Assembly: GCF_024199005.1 (NCBI RefSeq) | Contig: NZ_JANATA010000002.1 | Span: forward strand, 1-64,000 | Source of the DNA: Opacimonas viscosa | GTDB lineage: Bacteria > Pseudomonadota > Gammaproteobacteria > Enterobacterales > Alteromonadaceae | Reading direction: 5' to 3' | Length of the DNA stretch: 64,000 nucleotides | Shown: positions 30,354 to 38,338 of the stretch, in pieces | Layout: each line of letters opens with the position of its first letter | How positions within the stretch are numbered: the stretch's first letter is position 1 | Notes under the pieces: generated by a model | What the model saw: the letters and a program-made list of their open reading frames with translations, nothing else | Database searches by the model: none | Told to the model about the DNA's origin: nothing | Translations under genes and position numbers: made by a program

Positions 30354-30851
30354 ATGACGTATCTAAAAGAAAATACAAAAACAGCCCTAGAGTCGATTGC
30401 ACAATTTTGTATAGAAAAAGAATTGTCGGTTTCTTGCGCAGAATCTTGTACTGCAGGAGGCATTGCTTATGCATTGACCGAAATAGAAGGAGCTTCTTCT
30501 TGGTTCAAAGAAAGTTATGTGACTTATGCGAATTCAGCAAAAATGCACTTGGTGTATGTTGATGAAGAGATTCTCAACAAACACGGTGCGGTATCTGAAC
30601 AGACGGTTGTTGCGATGGTTAAAGGTTGTTGTGCGAGAGCTGCAGCAGATATCGGAATAAGTGTTAGTGGTATAGCCGGTCCAGGTGGAGGAAGCGAAGA
30701 AAAACCGGTGGGTACGGTTTGGTTTGCATGGTCTGTTGCTGGTGAGGTAGTTACAGCAAAACAGATATTTCCAGGTGATCGGACAGCCGTAAGACAAGCG
30801 GCGATTGATTTTGCGATTACTGAGCTGGCACAACAACTAATAAGACGATGA
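30354..30851 (+). CDS. pncC: Nicotinamide-nucleotide amidohydrolase (CinA C-terminal family)
   Basis: The 165-residue protein deamidates NMN to nicotinate mononucleotide in pyridine nucleotide salvage. Family motifs are VSCAESCTAGGIAYALTEI near residue 25 (Ser nucleophile region), SYVTYANSAKMHLV near 53, the GAVSEQTVVAMVKG block near 80, ISVSGIAGPGGGSEEKPVGTVW near 102 in two parts, and DRTAVRQAAIDFA near the end. It is the single-domain form without the N-terminal CinA part. It precedes recA, the usual gammaproteobacterial order, but recA has its own SOS promoter. Confidence 0.93.
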   Translation: MTYLKENTKTALESIAQFCIEKELSVSCAESCTAGGIAYALTEIEGASSWFKESYVTYANSAKMHLVYVDEEILNKHGAVSEQTVVAMVKGCCARAAADIGISVSGIAGPGGGSEEKPVGTVWFAWSVAGEVVTAKQIFPGDRTAVRQAAIDFAITELAQQLIRR

Positions 30852-30982
30852 CGACGGGATTTGGGTATATATCCACCAACCAACGCTACACATTCTGATC
30901 GTAAAGTCAGCAGACAAGCGTATTAGTATTATCTATTCTTTCCATGCGCACGGATTTAAATAAATTTATTTGTAATAAATAC

Positions 30983-31012
30983 TTGCACTGTATAATTATA
31001 CAGTATTATAAT
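30983..31012 (+). promoter_or_regulatory. recA promoter with LexA (SOS) box
   Basis: TTGCAC (30983-30988) and TATAAT (31007-31012) are spaced 18 bp. Between them lies CTGTATAATTATACAG (30988-31003), a perfect palindrome fitting the LexA consensus CTG-N10-CAG. LexA would occupy the spacer and block RNA polymerase. The start codon is about 90 bp further on. Confidence 0.93.
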
Positions 31013-31107
31013 CAGTATCACTTTGATACACACTTCATATTAAATAAGTTTGTAGTTGAGTCAATTTCTTTCTCCTACAATACATAAATAATAACACAGA
31101 GGCTACT

Positions 31108-32145
31108 ATGGCAGACGACAATAAAGCACGTGCACTATCCGCAGCACTTGGTCAAATTGAAAAGCAATTTGGTAAAGGCTCAATCATGAAGTTGGGTGAT
31201 AACCAAGCAATGGATATCGAGTCTGTTTCTACAGGTTCTTTAACCATCGATATCGCATTAGGTATAGGCGGTTTGCCATGTGGTCGTGTGGTTGAAATTT
31301 ACGGACCAGAATCATCGGGTAAGACAACGTTAACATTACAAGTCATTGCAGAAGCACAAAAAGTGGGTAAAACCTGTGCATTCGTAGATGCTGAACATGC
31401 TTTAGATCCCGTTTATGCTGAGAAGTTAGGGGTAAATATTGATGAGTTATTAGTCTCACAACCGGATACGGGTGAACAAGCATTAGAAATCTGTGATATG
31501 TTGGTGCGCTCTGGTGCGGTAGACGTGGTGATTGTTGACTCGGTAGCGGCTCTTACGCCAAAAGCTGAAATTGAAGGCGATATGGGTGATTCTCACGTTG
31601 GTTTGCAAGCGCGCTTAATGTCTCAAGCACTACGTAAGCTGACAGGTAATATTAAACGCTCAAATACCTTATGTATTTTCATCAACCAAATTCGTATGAA
31701 GATTGGTGTGATGTTTGGTAACCCTGAAACAACTACTGGTGGTAATGCACTAAAATTCTATTCATCAGTACGTTTAGATATCCGTCGTATCGGTGCGATT
31801 AAAGATGGTGATGAAGTCGTTGGCAACGAGACGCGAGTCAAGGTTGTGAAAAACAAAGTAGCACCACCATTTAAACAAGCTGAATTCCAGATTTTATATG
31901 GTCAAGGGATTTCAAAAGAAGCAGAGCTTATTGATTTAGGTGTGAAGCAAAAGCTGGTAGAAAAGGCCGGAGCTTGGTACAGCTACAACGGTGAGCGTAT
32001 TGGTCAGGGTAAAGCGAACGTAGTGAAGTTCCTAAAAGAACGTGTTGATATGGCCAATGAGATTGAACAAAAGATCCGTGCTGAATTACTATGTAAAGCT
32101 AAACCTACAGATGAAGTAGAAGCCGAAGCGCCAGCAGAAAAATAA
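31108..32145 (+). CDS. recA: Recombinase RecA
   Basis: The 345-residue recombinase forms ATP-dependent filaments on single-stranded DNA and triggers LexA cleavage. Walker A is [13 protein letters not shown] near residue 67, Walker [15 protein letters not shown] near 138; loop L1 is [15 protein letters not shown] and loop L2 is [19 protein letters not shown] near 203. The C-terminal acidic tail (residues 333-345) is typical. A LexA-controlled promoter lies upstream and a terminator directly follows. No recX follows, where many gammaproteobacteria have it. Confidence 0.98.
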   Translation: MADDNKARALSAALGQIEKQFGKGSIMKLGDNQAMDIESVSTGSLTIDIALGIGGLPCGRVVEIYGPESSGKTTLTLQVIAEAQKVGKTCAFVDAEHALDPVYAEKLGVNIDELLVSQPDTGEQALEICDMLVRSGAVDVVIVDSVAALTPKAEIEGDMGDSHVGLQARLMSQALRKLTGNIKRSNTLCIFINQIRMKIGVMFGNPETTTGGNALKFYSSVRLDIRRIGAIKDGDEVVGNETRVKVVKNKVAPPFKQAEFQILYGQGISKEAELIDLGVKQKLVEKAGAWYSYNGERIGQGKANVVKFLKERVDMANEIEQKIRAELLCKAKPTDEVEAEAPAEK

Positions 32146-32157
32146 TAAATAATACTT

Positions 32158-32197
32158 AAAAAACGTCCATGACTTTATAGGTTCTGGGCGTTTTTTT
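32158..32197 (+). terminator. Rho-independent terminator after recA
   Basis: ACGTCCA (32163-32169) pairs with TGGGCGT (32185-32191), with one T-G pair, followed by a run of T to 32197. It lies 18 bp past the recA stop codon. Confidence 0.8.
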
Positions 32198-32222
32198 GTT
32201 TATGAACCCTAAATATCACCGA

Positions 32223-32578
32223 ACGTTATATGGAGTGATTTCAGTCGCAGGCTGTAAACGAGATATAATTTACGGTGATGGGAAGGTCAGATTGGTATAC
32301 AGAAAGCTCTTCAGAGACTCTCGTTCATAAAGCATCACTGCTACGTTATATGGAGTGATTTCAGTCGCAGACTGTAAACGAGATATAATGTACGGTGATG
32401 TGAGTGTCAGATTGGTATACGGTAAGTTCACCAGAGACTCTCGTTCATAAAGCATTACTGCTACGTTATATGGAGTGATTTCAGTCGCAGACTGTAAACG
32501 AGATATAATGTACGGTGATGTGAGTGTCAGATTGGTATATGGGAAGTTCACCAGAGACTCTCGTTCATAAAGCATTAC
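32223..32578. repeat. Three tandem copies of a 120-bp unit downstream of recA
   Basis: Units begin at 32223, 32343 and 32463, each with ACGTTATATGGAGTGATTTC, exactly 120 bp apart; the last ends near 32578. Copies 2 and 3 are almost identical and copy 1 is more diverged. Each unit holds a small stem CAGTC-GCA-GACTG and distant complementary arms AACGAGA and TCTCGTT, so a structured transcript is possible. The minus strand has an open frame (32270-32575, 101 residues, period 40 residues) whose ATG overlaps the stop of the flhB-like gene as TAATG, ending by a base change in copy 1. I think translation unlikely but not excluded. Confidence 0.9.
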
Positions 32579-32901
32579 ACCAATGTGTTTAATGATTTAT
32601 GTCCTTGCCAATCTTTAGGGTATTTCCCTTGTAAGACGAACGAAAAGGCGATTAATTCAGCGACGACTAAATAGAGTTCCTCAGGAACTTGATCACCAAT
32701 ATCAAATTGATTGAGAACGGCAAGAAGTTGTGGATCTTCATGAACGAGAATACCGTTTTCAGCAGCAAGCGCAATGATCTCAGAGGCAATATCTCCGTTT
32801 CCCTTGGCTACAATCTCTGGAGCAGATTGTGTTGTGTCATTGTATTGCAAGGCAATGGCTAATTTTTTTGCATCGGTAACAGAGGCTGTCGGCTTAGTCA
32901 T
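32575..32901 (-). CDS. FlhB C-terminal-like protein (orphan export-switch domain)
   Basis: The best start is ATG 32901, 6 bp after AGGA; an upstream in-frame ATG at 32916 precedes that site. The 108 residues match the cytoplasmic C-terminal part of FlhB/YscU (KKLAIALQYNDTTQSAPEIVAKGNGDIA, read as two adjoining blocks, then ILVHEDPQLLAVLNQFDIGD and VPEELYLVVAELIAF). There are no membrane helices and no NPTH autocleavage motif. Full-length FlhB uses this domain to switch flagellar export substrates. Next to a FliK-like gene and away from flagellar operons, its role is uncertain. Confidence 0.8.
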   Translation of the reverse strand: MTKPTASVTDAKKLAIALQYNDTTQSAPEIVAKGNGDIASEIIALAAENGILVHEDPQLLAVLNQFDIGDQVPEELYLVVAELIAFSFVLQGKYPKDWQGHKSLNTLV

Positions 32902-32964
32902 AAAAAATCCTATCATTTGCTAAACAAAGATTGTGATGAGAATGCAGGTGGTGACTTGACATAA

Positions 32965-35235
32965 TTAAACCTGTGTCTGCCATATTTCATGCTGTTGTTC
33001 TACCAAGCTGTCTGGGATTTTTCCTTGGTAACTTTGATACCCTTTTAGCTCGAATCCTAAATCCACAAGCCTAGTTTCGAGGGATTCTTTGTGCGTGTTC
33101 ACTAAGTTTAATAAGGAGGTTGTAGATGCATAAAGATTTAATTGAATGACTTTATTTTGAATGAACGCTTTGGTTAGTAATACACCATATTCGCCAATAG
33201 CAAAGCGGAGACTGACATGCCACCCTTGTTCTTGCTCTCTTTGGTTATGGGTATCGGCGTGTTCTTTTTCACGTTTAAACAATACTTCAATATTATCTTT
33301 GTTGTGATTGGCAATATTGGGCAATATGAAATACTGCGTGTCCATGGTTTGGGTATTTACCTCTGCGTTAATTTTTCTCGCTAGACTATGATTTTTTAAG
33401 ACTTGTGCAATACCATTAACTAAAGCATTTCTATTATCAACATTGTCTGTACTTATCCGGCCATTACTCGCGATAGAGGTTGCAGGAATAAATGGTTTGA
33501 GTTGCTGTTTTAATACATCCGATAATCCTCTTTGGGTATCTAATTGCCCATTTAACTTTTGTACCAGTGCAATCTGTACCATGGTCGTTAAGCCATTAAG
33601 TAAAGATGATGTTTGCTGGGGAGCACGGAACTGATTTTCTAAACCCGCTATGAGGCTATTATTGGCAAACACTCTAAGTAGTTGATTGATATCAGACTCT
33701 GGGGTATCTGGTGATAATGATGGGCTTTGCTCAGATAAAGGTCGGTTGGTGATAGGTTCATGTTGCAGTCCTGATTGAGGTGATTGTAAACCTATATCTT
33801 TAACTGTTGCCAAAAGCTTATTGAACTCTTTGGTAATCATCGGGAGCTTTGTTTCAACCGCAGCATACTGTAAATCTTTAAATAAGGATAAATTGTTAAG
33901 TAACAGTTTATTATTGGTGGGTTGAGCTTGCACCGATGGCACATTTTCTGTTTTTGGTTCCGATAAAGTAGCACTTGAGGTCGTGAGACTAATTTTATTC
34001 GTGTTTGGTGATGGCAGGACACTAGTGCCCAAAAATTCTTTTAGTGTTCCGAAAAGGTGCTTTAAGCGAAAGTTATCCTGTCCTTGTGCTACTTCAGATA
34101 CCCCACGTGTACTCACAGGAATTTGAGTCTGATCGATCTCTAATAATTGTGTTTTGTTTAGCTGCACGGTAATCGGTAAATCGGTATTTGTCATGGGAGT
34201 CATACTCGGATTCCGGCCTATATGAGAGCTAGGATCTTTGTTTGGGATAACCCTTACGCTAGCGGTACCAAGATTTTTATCGTTATGACCGGCTTGCATC
34301 GTCATACCATGAGGGGTTTTGGCTATGTGAATAGTATCTGTTTTATTTAATAAAGTAGTTAAACTGTGCATTTTGTCGGTAGGCAGTACTTGAGCTAAGT
34401 CAGATTTGTTGACCCATTGGGTAAAGACTTTACTGGAAATTTGAAACTGGGATGGAAGCTGTTGCTGCAACAATTTTAATAACAACGACGTGCCTTTTTC
34501 GCTGCTAGACGCGTTTGTCGTTATCGGCATATCTAGTCCATCAATAGCAATTTGCAAAGGTAAGTACGTACTCGTTATTTTTGCTTGTGAGGTTGTTACG
34601 TCTATCAATGCAAAAGTATTTGGTGCTACCTTTCTTAACAGGTTTGCTATTTCTGGATGTAACTTAGGCAGACGAAGTTCAATAACGGCATCCACTTTGG
34701 GGACATGCAAATGTAATTTTTGTATATCTGGTGACTGTTGCAGTAAAACAGGGGTTGGTTTTAAGGCACTGTCTGGCATTTTAGGTGTCGCATGCTGGAC
34801 CAAAGCCGTTTTATTTTGTAATACAGTTAAATTGATTGCTTGTGCTTCTAATGCATTTATTTTGATGCTATCAGGTGTTTTGGGTGAAACAGCGGATAAT
34901 GTTATCGCCGGTGGTGCTGAGCGAATATCAATCTTGAGCGTTTTTTGGTCGTTTTGCCATTGTTTTACTTGTCGTTGTTGTTCTGGAGTGAGTGGTACAA
35001 CAAACTTAGCCTCTTTGATTTTGATAATGGTTTCATCGTTGATGGTAAATAATGCGCCGGGAATCGTTTTTTGATCAAACGTGATATTGGTTTGACTAGT
35101 ATAACTGGCGTTTTTCGCATCTGATACGATGCCAGATACGCTTTGCTGTACTGCACGTTTGTGGCTAGGCACAGGGGCTGACTCATGTGAGGCATGAGCA
35201 GTTTTTGAGGGTGAATGTAGGGTCGATTGGGTCAT
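32965..35235 (-). CDS. FliK-like hook-length control protein (orphan)
   Basis: The 756-residue protein is Gln, Ser, Thr and Pro rich over its first 600 residues, with low complexity and no membrane segment. The C-terminal 100-120 residues (GWHVSLRFAIGEYGVLLTKAF, read with breaks, then LYASTTSLLNLVNTHKESLE and LGFELKGYQSYQGKIPD) correspond to the Flg_hook domain that contacts FlhB. It is followed by the small FlhB-like gene, so the two probably interact as ruler and switch remnants. The pair is divergent from ccmA. FliK itself is usually shorter and within flagellar operons. Confidence 0.75.
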   Translation of the reverse strand: MTQSTLHSPSKTAHASHESAPVPSHKRAVQQSVSGIVSDAKNASYTSQTNITFDQKTIPGALFTINDETIIKIKEAKFVVPLTPEQQRQVKQWQNDQKTLKIDIRSAPPAITLSAVSPKTPDSIKINALEAQAINLTVLQNKTALVQHATPKMPDSALKPTPVLLQQSPDIQKLHLHVPKVDAVIELRLPKLHPEIANLLRKVAPNTFALIDVTTSQAKITSTYLPLQIAIDGLDMPITTNASSSEKGTSLLLKLLQQQLPSQFQISSKVFTQWVNKSDLAQVLPTDKMHSLTTLLNKTDTIHIAKTPHGMTMQAGHNDKNLGTASVRVIPNKDPSSHIGRNPSMTPMTNTDLPITVQLNKTQLLEIDQTQIPVSTRGVSEVAQGQDNFRLKHLFGTLKEFLGTSVLPSPNTNKISLTTSSATLSEPKTENVPSVQAQPTNNKLLLNNLSLFKDLQYAAVETKLPMITKEFNKLLATVKDIGLQSPQSGLQHEPITNRPLSEQSPSLSPDTPESDINQLLRVFANNSLIAGLENQFRAPQQTSSLLNGLTTMVQIALVQKLNGQLDTQRGLSDVLKQQLKPFIPATSIASNGRISTDNVDNRNALVNGIAQVLKNHSLARKINAEVNTQTMDTQYFILPNIANHNKDNIEVLFKREKEHADTHNQREQEQGWHVSLRFAIGEYGVLLTKAFIQNKVIQLNLYASTTSLLNLVNTHKESLETRLVDLGFELKGYQSYQGKIPDSLVEQQHEIWQTQV

Positions 35236-35562
35236 ATCATCTTATCGACAGCCTACGCGGAAAACTCTAGTATAAAATAGGTAATGTAAACTTTGGTATA
35301 AAGTGATAATTATCCTATAAAAGCGATAAAAATCGCCTTTATGAAAGAATATATTTTAGTGAGCAAATCGTGTTGATATTTATATTTTTTTACGACTAAA
35401 AAATGATGAAAAATAATCATTTAGCATGCTTGTTATGATAAAATCCTGATGTAAATTATGCCGTTAACTTTGTAGCTAATACTACGATGATAAAAACGAA
35501 TATAAAATGACTGTGCAGTAAGTATGGTGCATAAAAAGAATTCTTGGTGATTAGGAGCCAAA
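35236..35562. other. 327-bp divergent intergenic region, fliK-like gene / ccmA
   Basis: AT-rich with no gene. It should hold the promoters of both operons. TTGTTATGATAAAATCC near 35437-35453 could contribute -10-like sequence for ccmA, but I see no convincing paired promoter or regulator site. A TTAGGAG ribosome-binding site for ccmA lies at 35551-35557. Confidence 0.5.
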
Positions 35563-36210
35563 TTGAACGTGTTATCAGCCCAAAATATAAGTTGTATCAA
35601 ACAGGATAGAACCTTGTTTGCTGAGCTTGATTTGACGTTAAATTCTGGTGAGTTAATCCATCTTGTCGGTCCCAATGGTGCAGGGAAAACCAGTTTACTC
35701 AGGATTTTAGTAGGTTTGTCTGAACCTGAAACCGGTCAAGTGACTCTGGGTGAGTCACCAGTACAAAATAGCTGCAACCCACTGCCGATTCTTTATTTAG
35801 GTCACAAATTAGCCTTGAATAAGTATTTGTCTGCATTGGAAAATTTGCAATATTGGCTGTATTTACATAGTGAGTATGCGATTCCTGAGTTACGTGATAA
35901 CAGTACGCTTACCGAATACCTCTACACGGTGTTGGCTCGTTTCAGATTAGTCGGCCTGGAAGATATTCCGGTTGGACAACTATCAGCAGGACAACAGCGT
36001 CGCGTCTCTCTGGCGCGTACCCAATTAGTTTGTGCGTCGGTGTGGATCTTAGATGAGCCATATACCTCACTGGACACTAATGGTGTGACCCTTATCCAAA
36101 CAGTTATTGATGACTTTGTTACTGAACAAGGCGCGGTTTTAATGACTTCACACCAAGCGTTAAAAAGCAAACATAAAGTCACCGAGTTTACTTTGGAGTA
36201 TCACATTTAA
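35563..36210 (+). CDS. ccmA: Heme exporter ATP-binding protein CcmA
   Basis: The 215-residue ABC ATPase starts at TTG 35563, placed 6 bp after TTAGGAG. It has Walker A GPNGAGKTSLLRIL near residue 37, signature LSAGQQRRVSLAR near 139, Walker B VWILDEPYTSLD near 158, and switch His in MTSHQAL. CcmAB with CcmC and CcmD releases heme-loaded CcmE in System I cytochrome c maturation. First of nine overlapping ccm genes; the stop overlaps ccmB by one base. Confidence 0.95.
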   Translation: MNVLSAQNISCIKQDRTLFAELDLTLNSGELIHLVGPNGAGKTSLLRILVGLSEPETGQVTLGESPVQNSCNPLPILYLGHKLALNKYLSALENLQYWLYLHSEYAIPELRDNSTLTEYLYTVLARFRLVGLEDIPVGQLSAGQQRRVSLARTQLVCASVWILDEPYTSLDTNGVTLIQTVIDDFVTEQGAVLMTSHQALKSKHKVTEFTLEYHI

Positions 36211-36875
36211 TGTCACCATTAATGAGTATCTTCAAACGAGATTGGCAGTTAGCTATGCGCAATAAATCAGAATTTATTCAACCTCTGGTGTTTTTTGTAT
36301 TGGTTATAACGTTGTTTCCCATTGGCGTAGGTCCTGGTTTAGCAACACTGCAAAAAATTGGCCCAGGTGTCATCTGGGTTGCTGCGATTCTTTCAGCATT
36401 ATTAGGTATGGAAAAACTATTTCGGGATGACTTTAATGATGGGTTTTTAGAACAAATTCAACTGTCAGGCGTCTCTTTATCGTTAGCGATGTTCATTAAA
36501 GTATTCTGTCACTGGCTACTTTTCATTTTACCATTGATTGTCGTATCGCCCATGCTTGCTTTATTTTTGAATTTAACCCCAGCCATGTATTGGGCATTAC
36601 TGGCAACGTTATTACTTGGCACCCCCATCTTATCTTTTGTTGGTGGTATTGCCGTCGCATTAACAGTGGGTTTACAGCGTGGTGGAGTCCTGTTATCCCT
36701 TATTTTAATTCCTGTATTTATTCCTTTACTGATTTTTGCAACTTCCGTAGTTGATTCCGCTGTTTTTGGATTAAATTACTGGCCACAACTTGCTATCATC
36801 GCTGCAATGTTATGTGGTGCAATCGCAATAACCCCATTTGCTATGAGCTACGCAATTAGAGTGAGTCATCATTAA
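36210..36875 (+). CDS. ccmB: Heme exporter membrane protein CcmB
   Basis: The 221-residue protein has six predicted membrane helices. The start MSPLMSIFKRDWQLAMRNKS, KIGPGVIWVAAILSALLGME near residue 51 and the FVGGIAVALTVGLQRGG region near 149 are characteristic. It is the permease partner of CcmA; the complex powers release of holo-CcmE rather than exporting heme itself. Overlaps ccmA and ccmC by one base each (TAATG). Confidence 0.95.
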   Translation: MSPLMSIFKRDWQLAMRNKSEFIQPLVFFVLVITLFPIGVGPGLATLQKIGPGVIWVAAILSALLGMEKLFRDDFNDGFLEQIQLSGVSLSLAMFIKVFCHWLLFILPLIVVSPMLALFLNLTPAMYWALLATLLLGTPILSFVGGIAVALTVGLQRGGVLLSLILIPVFIPLLIFATSVVDSAVFGLNYWPQLAIIAAMLCGAIAITPFAMSYAIRVSHH

Positions 36876-37630
36876 TGTTTACTTGGTTACATCCTTACGC
36901 AAAAACTGAACGCGCTTATGCGTTATGCCAGTCATTGTTTCCGTATTTTCTTTCTGCAGCCGTATTAGGGCTGGTCGTTGGCTTAGTTTGGGGATTGGTG
37001 TTTGCGCCACCTGATTACCAACAAGGTGACTCTTTTAGAATCATATACATTCATGTGCCATCTGCCATTTTAGCGATGGGTACTTATGTTGCAATGGCTA
37101 CTGCCGGATTGGTGGGTTTGGTCTGGCAGTGGAAAACGGCTTATATGAGTATGATCGCCATCGCACCAGTCGGTGCGCTCATGACTTTTATCTCTTTGTT
37201 TACCGGAGCTGCTTGGGGGAAACCTATGTGGGGGACTTGGTGGATTTGGGATGCTCGGTTGACCTCTCAGTTGATATTATTATTTTTGTATTTTGGTGTC
37301 ATGGCGTTGTATGCGGCATTTTCCGACAAGCAACAAGCAGGTAAAGCGGCAGCGATCATCGCACTAGTAGGCGTTATTAATATTCCAATTATTCATTACT
37401 CAGTGGAGTGGTGGAATACCTTACATCAGGGCTCTACGATCACAAAAATAGGCCGTCCAAGTATAGCGCCAGAAATGAAATGGCCTTTATTAGTGAGCAT
37501 CGCCGGTTTTATAGGATTGATAGGAACGTTGGTGCTGTTGCAGTTAAAAAATGTGATTTTAATACGTGAAGCTCATCGTCCTTGGGTAAAAAAATTATTG
37601 CTCACGTCATCCACGAAAGGGGAGAGATAA
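36875..37630 (+). CDS. ccmC: Heme-handling protein CcmC
   Basis: The 251-residue protein has six helices and the periplasmic tryptophan-rich WWD signature, WGKPMWGTWWIWDARLTSQL near residue 109. It has the conserved His residues in YIHVPSAILAMG near 60 and near 179, which ligate heme. CcmC transfers heme to the His of CcmE. It is one base apart from ccmD. Length fits E. coli CcmC (245). Confidence 0.96.
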   Translation: MFTWLHPYAKTERAYALCQSLFPYFLSAAVLGLVVGLVWGLVFAPPDYQQGDSFRIIYIHVPSAILAMGTYVAMATAGLVGLVWQWKTAYMSMIAIAPVGALMTFISLFTGAAWGKPMWGTWWIWDARLTSQLILLFLYFGVMALYAAFSDKQQAGKAAAIIALVGVINIPIIHYSVEWWNTLHQGSTITKIGRPSIAPEMKWPLLVSIAGFIGLIGTLVLLQLKNVILIREAHRPWVKKLLLTSSTKGER

Positions 37631-37834
37631 ATGGCCTTTTCTAGTTTTAGTGAATTTTGGGCCATGGGTGGCTATGGCTTTTTTGTGTGGTTGTCTTATG
37701 GCATCAGTGCATTAGCCGTCGTGTTATATATTGTGTTTGTTCGCGTACAAAACAAAAAAATTATGACAGATTTTTATGCCCAACAAGCTCGAGACGCTCG
37801 CATAGCAAAAGCAAAAGCTGAGGAAAAATTATGA
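37631..37834 (+). CDS. ccmD: Heme exporter small protein CcmD
   Basis: The 67-residue protein has one transmembrane helix ([20 protein letters not shown], residues about 14-33) followed by a basic cytoplasmic tail with an Ala/Lys-rich helix. Small size, topology and position between ccmC and ccmE identify it. CcmD is needed for CcmE release from CcmABC. Its stop overlaps the ccmE start by 4 bp. Confidence 0.93.
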   Translation: MAFSSFSEFWAMGGYGFFVWLSYGISALAVVLYIVFVRVQNKKIMTDFYAQQARDARIAKAKAEEKL

Positions 37835-38295
37835 CACCGAGAAGAAAACAACGGTTAACTATGGTGCTCATCATTGGTGCATTGTTGGCTAGTGCCATCG
37901 GGTTAATGTTGTATGCCCTAAATGAAAATATTGATTTGTTTTATACCCCCACCGAAATACATGAAGGTAAATCGGGGCAGTTTCCACAGGTTGGTCAGCG
38001 CTTAAGAATTGGTGGCTTAGTAGTAGAGGGTTCTGTCGTCCGAAATAAAGAAACCCTATCCGTTGCTTTTGATTTAATGGATACAGGACCAAAAGTTACA
38101 GTGACTTATGACGGTATTTTGCCTGACTTATTTCGTGAAGGACAAGGCATCGTAGCAACTGGAGTGTTACAAGAAGGTTTTGTTATTGTAGCTGACGAGG
38201 TACTCGCTAAACACGACGAAGAATATATGCCACCAGAATTAGCTGAGCAGCTGAAAGGCATAAAGCACGTCAAACCGAGCGAAGCTGGCTACTAG
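37831..38295 (+). CDS. ccmE: Periplasmic heme chaperone CcmE
   Basis: The 154-residue protein has an N-terminal membrane anchor ([20 protein letters not shown]) and an OB-fold periplasmic domain. The heme-attachment His is in [15 protein letters not shown] near residue 130, the standard LAKHDExY motif. It receives heme from CcmC and passes it to CcmF/H. It begins MTPRRKQR, a basic cytoplasmic start typical of the family. A 43-bp gap separates it from ccmF. Confidence 0.96.
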   Translation: MTPRRKQRLTMVLIIGALLASAIGLMLYALNENIDLFYTPTEIHEGKSGQFPQVGQRLRIGGLVVEGSVVRNKETLSVAFDLMDTGPKVTVTYDGILPDLFREGQGIVATGVLQEGFVIVADEVLAKHDEEYMPPELAEQLKGIKHVKPSEAGY

Positions 38296-38338
38296 TTTTG
38301 TTTATATTGTATTGATTTAGATTGAAAAGAGTATTGTT

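Noticed and set aside
32270-32575. 101-residue repeat protein on the minus strand as a firm gene
   Set aside because: It consists wholly of the 120-bp repeat and ends by a base change in copy 1; the TAATG overlap could be chance. Kept only as a possibility in the repeat entry.
32223-32578. CRISPR or insertion-sequence origin of the recA-downstream repeats
   Set aside because: The copies are head-to-tail without spacers, have no transposase and no terminal inverted repeats.
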